Source of the DNA: Bicyclus anynana
Lineage: Eukaryota > Arthropoda > Insecta > Lepidoptera > Nymphalidae
DNA: 64,000 nt
NCBI RefSeq assembly: GCF_947172395.1
Contig: NC_069099.1
Coordinates: 9,801,740 to 9,865,739 of the forward strand
Direction: 5' to 3'
Positions 54,375 to 63,110 of this stretch are shown here, piece by piece. Under the pieces are notes generated by a model. The model did not search any database, was not told the DNA's origin, and saw only the letters and a program-made list of their open reading frames with translations. Both the position numbers and the translations under genes were made by a program. Each line of letters opens with the position of its first letter. The stretch's first letter is position 1.

Positions 54375-54515
54375 CCAAGCCTCTCTCTTTATAGGAATGG
54401 AGATGCACAGTTTAGACTCACCACGCTGCCTGGTTTGGGTAGGCGGGCTTAAAGTGAAAGTGTTAATGATAACTGCCAAGACCGATGGCTTAACGTACTC
54501 TCTGAGCCTCTCGGG
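54375..54515 (+). mobile_element. SINE-D-type fragment
   Basis: ggaatggagatgcacagttt, actcaccacgctgcctggtt, gtaggcgggcttaaagtga and gatggcttaacgtactctct. Confidence 0.55.
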
Positions 54516-54519
54516 TGTA

Positions 54520-55940
54520 TGTATAAGCTTAAATATACAAGCTTGTGATATTTTATTACCGCGTCTATTGGACGCGTTTTGTTTGCAACAGCTTGTCGTA
54601 AACTAGTCCCTTTATTAAAGAGGGCTCACGGAAAATTATTCTTCTCAATTTGCATCTTATTAACAGAAAAGAAAACGTTACGCATTCATTTCCAATTATG
54701 AGAGAGGTCATTCATTTAATTTTTATGGTCATATCTTTTCTTATTTTAACCTAAAAGTAATTTCACTTTCAATAATTTTTATATTTCTAATAATATGCCG
54801 ATGATTTTCATGTTTTAAATAATATGAAAGGCATGAGCAGGGATCGAACTCATGACCTCTTGGAGTAGCCTTTTTTTAAAACAATATTTGTGATATCTTC
54901 TTTTTTAAAAAGACCAATATTCCCAATTAGACGGATCGTGGATCGAACCACCACCCGTCGGTGATAAGTACGAACGCTTTACAGTTAAGCTATTGAGCCT
55001 TATTTTTTCCATCTGTCATATTATCTTTGTTGAAATCAATGTAATTTTAACGGGTATTTGAATAAAATATAGCAAAAAGGTTCAAAATAGAACGAAAAGT
55101 GAAATAAGAAAAGACATTCGCTATAAACTAATCTTCTTGTAAATTGCCTTTTTTATGACCGCAAAATGATTTCTTTAATAAAAAATCTCAAACTGCCGGA
55201 AGAAAAGTCAGTAGATTAAAAACTTAGAACACAAAATCCCATTGTTTTTTTGTTGGCCGCAAAAAAGCCTGTCGCCTGAAGATATTTACATTTTAACGTA
55301 GTTAAGCTTGAAATATTATGTTGTGATATTGCTTATTTATGCTACTATATTCTTATGCTGTCAAGGGAATGAGCAAGATTTGATGGGCCAGCAAAATAGA
55401 CTCTGTTATGAAATCTTTTTTAGAGAGATATCACATCCTTATATAGTTTTAATTTTTTTTTCCTTTTTTTATGATTTATTATTTTTGTAACTATATAAAA
55501 TTGTTTATCAAACTACTGCAACATTGAATATGGGAAGACACTGCCTCCTGTAACACAGTAATGACTAGTACAGGAGGCAGGACTTCAACTTAATTTTGTG
55601 ATATGAAGTTTTTGAAAAACAGTGGTTTCAAGTTTTAAAAAAAATTGTATTTGTTTATTCAAATTATCCGCTACTGGACTAATGATATGATAGAAGATTT
55701 TAAATTTATCCTTTTAGTGTAATAGTTATTCAATCGAACTAATGTAAATATTGCAACGCACGGTGATTGTGATCGGAGCATCTTACTGGAGTTTGCATCG
55801 AAGAGGACGCTGAAAATATGAGAAGTGGTATTCGCCGTTATATTAAGTCGAGTAAAAAAGTTTTCAGTAGAAGATACTCTATATAGTAAGTGCTGAAGTG
55901 CATAAGCTATAACATTTAATGCATAGGAGTGCCCATGCAC
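54520..55940. other. No gene; two tRNA-like B-box fragments
   Basis: gggatcgaactcatgacctc (about 54840) and gtggatcgaaccaccaccc (about 54939) are minus-strand tRNA/SINE head remnants. A 12-base direct/inverted pair ctcctgtaacacag / tacaggaggcag lies at about 55546-55578. ORFs at 55308-55490 and 55671-55940 are not recognisable. Confidence 0.45.
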
Positions 55941-55945
55941 TAAAT

Positions 55946-56607
55946 GCGTTTACACACGACGTTCTGTAAACGGGCCGATAACGCGCGTTGCACGCGATTA
56001 AGATCTTCAAGAAACTCAAGCCAATCGGCATGTTGTGACCTTTACACACGATTTTTTTGTTTGTATCGCTACAAATGCCCAGATACGCTGACACAACGTT
56101 TAAGGTCCGTTTATATCTACAGACATAGCGCGTCACAGACAACTAGCGTGGCAGACACCCACAGACACCGTCTATTCACACTGCCCAGCAGGTAGCTAGA
56201 GACACTTAAAGTTCTTTTCATGAAAGAAGTCCCCCAGACGCGGCGCTAATGTCTTATTGGCCATTGCCATTTGGTAATGGCGGTCTTATTGTCATTTGGG
56301 TAAGACGCTGTCAATTTTAGTTCAGGTTTCATGAAAAGTACTCTCCAACAAGAACCACAGACAAAATATTCTTTCCGCGAATACTGGCCATGCGCGGCCC
56401 GTGTCTGTCAATGTCTGCGCGGCCGCGTTACGTTAGATATAAATACGTTAATAAACACTATTTGGTCTGCCACGGCACATGTCTGGGACGCTAAATGTTG
56501 ACTGACCTATAAGTGCTGCGATTTGCATACAATCTATACGCGATGATAACGGGCAGTGGACTCGCTCATGTCATAGTGCGTTTAAAAACTATCGTGTGTA
56601 AAGGCCC
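55946..56607. mobile_element. Nested MITE cluster
   Basis: Outer: acctttacacacgat (56038-56052) pairs with atcgtgtgtaaaggc (56591-56605). A related gcgtttacacacgac lies at 55946. Middle: cgtttatatctac (about 56107) and the complement of gttagatataaatacg (about 56434). Inner: agttcttttcatgaaa (56210-56225) and tttcatgaaaagtact (56327-56342), 15 of 16 paired. The GC-rich interior is non-coding. Confidence 0.65.
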
Positions 56608-56614
56608 TTAGAGC

Positions 56615-57000
56615 ATGGTATTTGAACATGCCCTACAAGACAGCATAAGTCCGATAGAATTTTATCCTATGCCCGAGAGTAAGAAACAATTTTATGATGC
56701 TTTAAATTCCAAGAAGCTCAGTATCACAAAGGAATATTTCCTAACAAAGCAGAATACCAGTGTCATTAGGTTTAGTGGTTATTCTTATATGCATATGAAT
56801 GTAATAAAAAAGTTGAAAAACTTTAAAATTTATCGATAAAGCTCGTACATCGACAATATTACCAGAGTTTCCTATTACTGGCGAACTGGAAAGTTGCCAA
56901 TGTTTGCAAGAAATTTTCACTAAGTCCTACAATGATACCAATCTGCGAAGTTTACGGAACTCATGCTATTTTTATATGATACGTATTTATAATATTTACT
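56615..57000 (+). other. Coding-like but unrecognised sequence
   Basis: A frame at 56615-56839 reads SISPIEFYPMPESKKQFYDA and continues to a stop. After about 56841 another frame gives KARTSTILPEFPITGELESC. Together this looks like a frameshifted fragment of a real protein, but I do not recognise it. It adjoins the MITE cluster. Confidence 0.3.
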
Positions 57001-57117
57001 TCTTAATATCCGCTTTTATTATTAATCTTTTAATATTATTATGTTATCTTGTTAGTATGTTATCTTATGTTTATCTTGTTAGTATTTCACATTACAATCA
57101 TATTATAGCTTGGCAAC

Positions 57118-57285
57118 TTCGTTCGTAATACTCCTGATGGGCGTGTAGCGATGAATGAAAAACCGACGACAGATGCACCTCACTTCCCCGTACGCACGAT
57201 TTCACACCAACGCAGTCTTTCCCCTCGTCGCCCTAATATCACAGGAGTGGCATCAACAAACTTGCCAGACTATAATTATTCAATA
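57118..57285 (+). repeat. Shared unnamed repeat, copy 2
   Basis: It matches 7105-7268 in order and strand: cttcgttcgtaatac, gggcgtgtag, atgcacctcacttccccg, acgcagtctttcccctcgtc and aaacttgccagactataatt. It is better preserved in the middle. Confidence 0.7.
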
Positions 57286-57417
57286 GTTATAAAAAAAAAT
57301 ATGTATGTATCAATAGTATAGTGAATTTTGGTAAGAGTTTTTCTGGGAATATAGCCTCCTCAATTCAGTCGGCTTCAAGATAATATGCTTACCCTAGGAG
57401 TTCAGTTTATTATATTA

Positions 57418-57606
57418 CTAGCCAACGCCTCGCGGTTGCACCTGTGCGGTTCTCGTTTTCGTCAGAATATGGGGACAAAACATAGCCTAAAACACTCACA
57501 AATAACGTAGCTTTTTAGGTAAGCAATTAAAAAAAAACCAGTTTAGTAGATCCAGAGATTACCCCAACACAAAAAACTTAACATCTTTACAATATTAAGT
57601 ATAGAC
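57418..57606 (+). repeat. R2 repeat, complete
   Basis: From actagccaacgcctcgcgg through gaatatggggacaaaacata and cacaaataacgtagcttttt to atctttacaatattaagtat. Confidence 0.8.
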
Positions 57607-57609
57607 ATA

Positions 57610-58060
57610 TAGATGCGGTTAACCAACCTTGATTAGTTACTTTTACCGTCAAAACGAAACCTAAAAGTACACAGATCTCAACAATTAACAAAAGAATTGC
57701 AACAGCCAGGGATTTTTGTTAATTAAGAACTTACTTCGCAATTATTTCATTGTACTGACTTAATATAATGCGCAAAATAGTTTCAACTTAAATTTTACTA
57801 ATTAAAACTTTGAGAAAATTTAAGAAATCTCAAGTAAATTGTTTGTGCTGTTCACACAGATGTGCTCAAGCGTTTAAACTATGACCTCATTAAAGCTTTT
57901 GTGGGACAGTAACCCAGTTTTCTTATTACGGTAAACTTGCTATTAAAGAAATAACTGAAATTATTTTACCTAGATCTGACCTACTACTGGACTCCATTGT
58001 AGGGCTCCATTTTGTTCACTCATCTTGATTTTACCTCTTGAAAATGAAGTCACTATTATA
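57610..58060. other. No gene seen
   Basis: Nothing recognised. Confidence 0.45.
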
Positions 58061-58065
58061 AAAAA

Positions 58066-58405
58066 ACTAGCGGACGCCCGCGACTTCGTGCAATTAAGTT
58101 TTTGACAAATCCCTCGGAAACCATGGATTTTTCCGAGATAAAAAGGAGCCCATATGTTAATCTAGGCTATAATAATATCTCAATACCAAATTTCAGGAGA
58201 GGCGAGAAAGAGTAATCATCATCAGTTTTCACAAATCTCGGGAAACCATGAATTTTATCGGGATTAAAAGTAGCCTTTGTGTTGATCCAGAGTAAAATCT
58301 ATTTCCATTGCAAATTTCAGTCAAATCCCTTCAGTAGTAGCGGTGTTAAAGAGTAACAAACATTCATCATCCATACAAACTTTCGCATTTATAATATGAG
58401 TAGGA
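58066..58405 (+). repeat. R1 repeat with internal duplication
   Basis: The head actagcggacgcccgcgact is followed by two successive copies of the acaaatc-cggaaaccatg-ggataaaaagtagcc block (about 58107 and 58229). It closes with actttcgcatttataatatg. The block is single in other copies. Confidence 0.85.
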
Positions 58406-58409
58406 AGTT

Positions 58410-58710
58410 ACAATACGTTTTTAAGCATTTCAATAAAACCGGTATTGAATTCCCAGAATTATATTTCAGAATCTCCTTAAAATCATGGTAGAAGATCCAA
58501 CTATATCCATCTACAAATGATAAATCCAACTTAACCTTAACCCAACCATCAATATTTTATAACTAACATCGCTTCCTTCCTTCACTATAACCTTACAAAC
58601 AGACCTCAGTCGAGCTTCGCTTACGCAAGCAACCAATCGCAAGAAATATATCGGCGACAAACAGAAATTTTAGCTGCTTATTATATACGAGTTTATGAAG
58701 TTTATTATTA
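58410..58710. other. No gene seen
   Basis: Nothing recognised. Confidence 0.45.
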
Positions 58711-58713
58711 TAG

Positions 58714-58854
58714 AAAGCGCAGTGTCGGTCGACCCCCCACCAGGTGACTGACGACATCAAGCGAATCGCAGGGATTTGCTGGATGCAGGTGGATCATCGT
58801 GATGTTTGGAAGTTCCTACCTGTGGACGTCCATCGGCTGATATTATGATGATGA
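58714..58854 (+). pseudogene. 5'-truncated RTE-like copy
   Basis: It runs from agcgcagtgtcggtcgaccc to the ggacgtccatcggctgata end and a short GAT tail. A one-base loss in the RW-DDIK segment and a small deletion near the end break the frame. Confidence 0.85.
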
Positions 58855-58859
58855 TAAGA

Positions 58860-59505
58860 AGTCCGTGGACTGCATCAAAACGGAAATTTTGAGATAACGG
58901 TAATTTGTTTTCGTAGAATTACTTATTTTAAAGTAAAATATTAAAACCAAAATATGATTCAAATTCCCCTTTGACAAGTCAGCCGGAAAATTGGCAACAG
59001 TATTGGTTAACTCGGAAGCAAGCGATTGACCCGCGTTCATGAATATTGCTAATACTGAATTGATATAATATTGTGTTTCTTCATGCATATAATATAGGAT
59101 TTGTACATTTACTAGCATGCTATTTCATATCGCATGTATGATATTTTGTAGTTTATATTTTATGGAGATGATAATTTGATGTGTAAATACGGATCTTGTT
59201 TAATAATTGGTTTAATAAAAGTATGTTTCAAAACAAGCGAACGAATAAAACTAAGTAATCTTAAATCTTCAAATAATGTTGTATGTATTGGGGACAAATT
59301 AAAGTTGAATTAAAAAAATTTAAAAATGTTGTAGCAAACTTTTTATGTATGATAAAGTAATTATTTCATTGTTAAAGTAGAATTATCAAGTTTTCTTTAG
59401 AATTCACTTAATTCGGGCGGTTAGAGTAAGCCATGGCCGGGGGTGGGCATTCTCTTTTAACGGGCGTTGAATGTCGGTGTTTTTAATCACTTTGTTAACA
59501 CATAA
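58860..59505. other. No gene seen
   Basis: AT-rich, nothing recognised. Confidence 0.5.
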
Positions 59506-59509
59506 TTAC

Positions 59510-59759
59510 TATATAATAATTTATTTATTTGTCCGCGAAAAGCCGACGAACCCATGCCGCCACGTCACCCAGGTCCGACAAAATCTCTCGACTCTATAAC
59601 GTGCAATGGCACGTTGTAGAGTCAACCTCTCCTGAGGATGCTCCGGTTTCGGGGTGAAACGTACGTAGAGAGTATTTTGTCGGACCTGGGTGACGTTGTC
59701 ACATATGGGTTCGTCGGCTTTTCGCAGATGATAGCAAAATATAAATAAATTATTATATA
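59510..59759. mobile_element. Complete foldback element, about 250 bp
   Basis: The outer arms tatataataatttatttat (59510-59528) and their exact complement (59741-59759) enclose gcgaaaagccgacgaaccca / tgggttcgtcggcttttcgc, gtcacccaggtccgacaaaa / ttttgtcggacctgggtgac, and an inner pair around 59589-59622 (gactctataacgtg / cacgttgtagagtc). The right arm carries the extra segment gtttcggggtgaaacgtacg. Confidence 0.88.
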
Positions 59760-59764
59760 TTCAT

Positions 59765-60195
59765 GATGAACTTCTATCAAGAATTCCATACATTATTAAA
59801 AAAATAATACTTCTTTTTATTCACCGTAAGAAATACAAGATGATAAGCGGAAAAATGTCAATATTTGTACACCGATATCGAATATAATGTTCCGTATTTA
59901 TTCAACAGTGAATCGAGTTGGGGACGCATATTTCACGAGAGCAAATGTTCATATCAACGAAGGAAAGAGCACTTGTACGGACTTGGCGGTAATGGCTCTA
60001 GCATTAAAGTTTTCCAAGTTCAGCCGCACTTCTTAAGCCCACAGATAGTGTGAAAACGTTATTTCATTATTTAAGTTTGCGCTAATTTGTGGTGTGGTAT
60101 CTATGGTAGGTATTAATTTAAAGGTGCTGATAAACTTGAGCATTTGCTTGTAATGAGCATTCGTGCGAATGTTACATCACAAAAAATACGAAAAA
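59765..60195. other. No gene recognised
   Basis: The + strand ORF 59865-60053 has no recognisable family. Confidence 0.4.
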
Positions 60196-60199
60196 CATT

Positions 60200-60500
60200 T
60201 TAAGCCGGGTCCAGACGTGTGTAACGCCTAATGTAATCCACCGTGTAATGTATTGCGAATTCTATGTTTTGACGGCACTACGAGCGTTACATGTAACGCT
60301 CGCGCCGGCGTTTGGGCTGATCCATCTCGGTTTTTTGCGCGAATACAAAAGTGCTTGCAGTGCTCGTTTGGACGGCGTTCGTGACGGTTGTGTTCTACAT
60401 TGGCAACTTATTTGATGAGATTTAAGTTCCACGAGCGAGCAGCGAGCATTCTATCAAGCGTTCAGGCGAGCATATTTGTTGATGATTGACGCTAGAATTC
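60200..60500. mobile_element. Possible hAT-like MITE with 22-bp perfect palindrome
   Basis: It starts gccgggtccagacgtgtgta, typical of dispersed DNA-element ends. cgagcgttacatgtaacgctcg at 60281-60302 is described as two 11-base halves, exact complements with no spacer. The right boundary is not defined. Confidence 0.45.
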
Positions 60501-60558
60501 TCAAGATGTTCAATCAAGATGATGTGATGTTAAAAAACACCATCCGTAAGTGAATGAA

Positions 60559-60608
60559 TGAATAAGTGGAGAAAAGAACAACAAGTTGTTCTTTTCTCCA
60601 CTTATTCA
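60559..60608. repeat. Perfect 24-bp inverted repeat, 2-nt loop
   Basis: The left arm 60559-60582 (ends gagaaaagaacaac) and right arm 60585-60608 (starts gttgttcttttctc) are exact complements across aa. A (TGAA)n run precedes it. Confidence 0.97.
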
Positions 60609-60726
60609 ATTTTTCGCAGGCAAGTGTTTCATTTGTAAGTCTTTTTTGATCCATCTCCAAATTAGGGTCACCATACTCACTAGATGAAGACATAACAATT
60701 AATTTTGCGAAACATGTAAATTACGG

Positions 60727-62287
60727 TGTGACGACTCTAAGTCTTACATACTATATAGATATAATACAAATTATGCATACTTATTAACTTAATAGGTGCT
60801 CAGAAAAAAAAAAAAAAATAGATTTTCATCAAAATAAGCTCAGTACATGAGATTAATGATAAATCACTGGAAAAAATATTATTTGGAAATCTTTCATTTT
60901 TCATTGGCAGATGACGCCGGGAGCATGTTTACTACTTTACTGGGAGCATGCGGGCTGACGCCTGTGGCGCTTTCAGTATGAATAGCTAGAGCAGCTGGCT
61001 GAATGCTTGATGTATTCTACTCGTGCTTTTCCATCGTATGATGGAAGCATAGTACGAAGTCGGTTGTTTGGGCGACCAGTAGGGACTTTTATGGAAAATG
61101 ATGATGAAGCCAGGAGTGTCTTCTCATGATGGGAACTCCTTGATGCTTAAGAGCATATATGTGAACCTTTACATAGTTATTGAGTTCTAATGGCATATTA
61201 TTTATACACAGGGCCGAGCGGCCTATGGTGTGAAATTTGACTTATGAGTCAAAATGATGATGCAGCCAGGAGTGTTTTTGCATGAAGGAACTCCTTAATG
61301 CTTAAGAGCATGTATGTGAAACTTTACATACTAATTACCTTCTGATGGCTTATTAATTATACACAGGGCCGAGCGGCCTATGGTGTGAAATCTTTTAGAT
61401 TTCTTTCGAACGCATTACACTCTCTTGAGAGTAATGGATACTCTGAAAGTTAAGACTACTAGCTAGAGGCTAGGCCTGTTACACTAGTTATACAGTGATG
61501 CTTTGTTCTGCTTGATATAAAGATGATAGTGGAAGCTAGGCCTGTATTTATACGGTGTTTACAGTGTGCTTTGCTCTACTAGTCGTCTGACAATCAGTTA
61601 TCAATCCACTATGTGGAACTCACCCATACACACTTATGTACCAAAAACGATAACCCTCACGAAAAGGTGGGGGGACCTGGTTCTTAAATAAATCTAATCT
61701 CACCAAATTCAGGGAGAGGACCACTGTCGTTGTGCGGGAGTTGGAGCCAATGACCATCTTTTATTAAAAAGATGCCACAACTAATCTCACTCGCTCACCC
61801 AGTCTCACTCGCTCACCCAAAGCACCATTACCTTCTGTGAGTTTGTTAGAGCTACAGAACCAGCAATGAGAAGTATTACTGACGTTCAGGGTAAACCTGA
61901 ATGTTGTGATGCCACTCGCTGTCAATGTGGTCTTATATGATTCACGAAGGCGTATCTATTTAAACGACCTTATCAACGTACTCAACGATCGTGTTTTGAT
62001 AAACCACGAAGAGTTCGTGTATCGATATACCACGAAGAGTTCGTGTATTGATATACCACGAAGAGTTCGTGTATCAATTATATTTTAGGGAATCCGTGAT
62101 ACGAGAACTGTTACCTCTGAGACTTTAAAAGTATTTGTGTTATTATGGACATAACGTAGATTACTGGGTTCTAATCAATAGACGATCACATGCCAATTAA
62201 AATATTTTAACCTTTGGAAGATTAACACTTGATAAAGTGTATGTTTTATGCTCTTATATTTATATGAGGCATTTTGAAACAGTTACA
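60727..62287 (+). repeat. 5' LTR (inferred end)
   Basis: It starts TG and the proposed end is gttaca, with CA at 62286-62287, three bases before the primer-binding site. This gives about 1,561 bp. Only the first 890 bp are confirmed by the second copy. It contains a 156-bp tandem duplication (61098-61253 and 61254-61405) with acacagggccgagcggccta in both units. Confidence 0.65.
61998..62075. repeat. Three tandem 26-bp hairpin units
   Basis: Units at 61998-62023, 62024-62049 and 62050-62075 each contain cacgaa-gag-ttcgtg, a 6-bp stem with a 3-nt loop extended by ata/tat. The open frame across it is a by-product. Confidence 0.92.
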
Positions 62288-63110
62288 ATTGGTGCCGTGA
62301 CCAGGATAGGTCAAAAAACGGCTTTTAAAAATTGGCGTAAGCCTACAATTGTTGTCCGTGAAAATGGAAAAGTCAGAAGAGGTAAAAAGTTCTTGACTAA
62401 TTAGTTTATGGAACGGATTAAAGTCAGAAACCCTTGAGGTCTGGGGGTTGTAATGTGAACCTGAAGTATAATAAAAATGATTTTGAATTTTAAATAAAGG
62501 TGGTACTATACCGCCGTGAGGCAGATTAGGCTACCCTACTGATGGCTTTTATATGATACACTAGGTCGAGTGGCCGATGGTGTGAAATCTTTAGAATTCG
62601 ATCAAACGGCTCTAACGCCAGAAAGCAACTTATCATGTATCTCAACGTAGAGCCTCGAGAGTCGAAAGGCTCTAAATCAATGTGACTTTACTAGTTGCAC
62701 TTTATTCGTAAGGTGCGGCGTCAAGCATTTGGAATGTGACGAACGGTGCTAGAGCATCCCGAAGTCAAAGTTCCAATTTAATTCAGTTCGATGTCGGGGC
62801 TTGCAAAAGTCTATAGACAACTTATGTACCTGGAGGAGTGTTATGCTCGGTAGAGTCTGCCGATGCAGTTCCACACCAGATGATTCGTCCGCGGACGGAT
62901 TTAATAAATTTTTCCGAAGGTATAGAATTTCTTCGGTGATCAATAAAATAAATATTTAAATGTCAGGGGGTTGTGGAATCCTTTCAATAAATTGAAGATA
63001 TAAATAATTAATAGGCACAATAAAATTTTATATAATAAATATAGATACTTATGAAAATTCCTAAAAGTAAATTCTATTCCGCAGGACTGCATAGAATTTA
63101 GGGGGTTGAT
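62288..63110 (+). other. Internal domain of the LTR-type element, non-coding
   Basis: No gag, protease or RT motif in any frame. The first ATG after the primer site (62364) opens an 11-codon frame. It holds a diverged third copy of the LTR tandem unit (about 62540-62600: gatggcttttatatgat, cgagtggccgatggtgtga). A ggggg-ttgat run precedes the second LTR (63101-63110), and similar gggggttgt runs lie at about 62443 and 62967. Confidence 0.6.
62290..62301 (+). promoter_or_regulatory. Primer-binding-site-like sequence
   Basis: tggtgccgtgac starts with TGG, the complement of a tRNA 3' CCA. As I recall insect tRNA-His, its 3' end (...TCACGGCACCA) pairs with all 12 bases. Assignment to tRNA-His is inference. 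Confidence 0.5.

Noticed and set aside
55671..56195. Overlapping ORFs on both strands
   Set aside because: They fall in AT-rich sequence and the MITE cluster and show no recognisable domain.
61998..62075. CRISPR-like array
   Set aside because: The three 26-bp units are directly contiguous with no spacers, and the organism is eukaryotic.
62749..62943. Minus-strand ORF in the LTR element as a gag remnant
   Set aside because: It has the wrong strand relative to the primer-binding-like site and no gag features.
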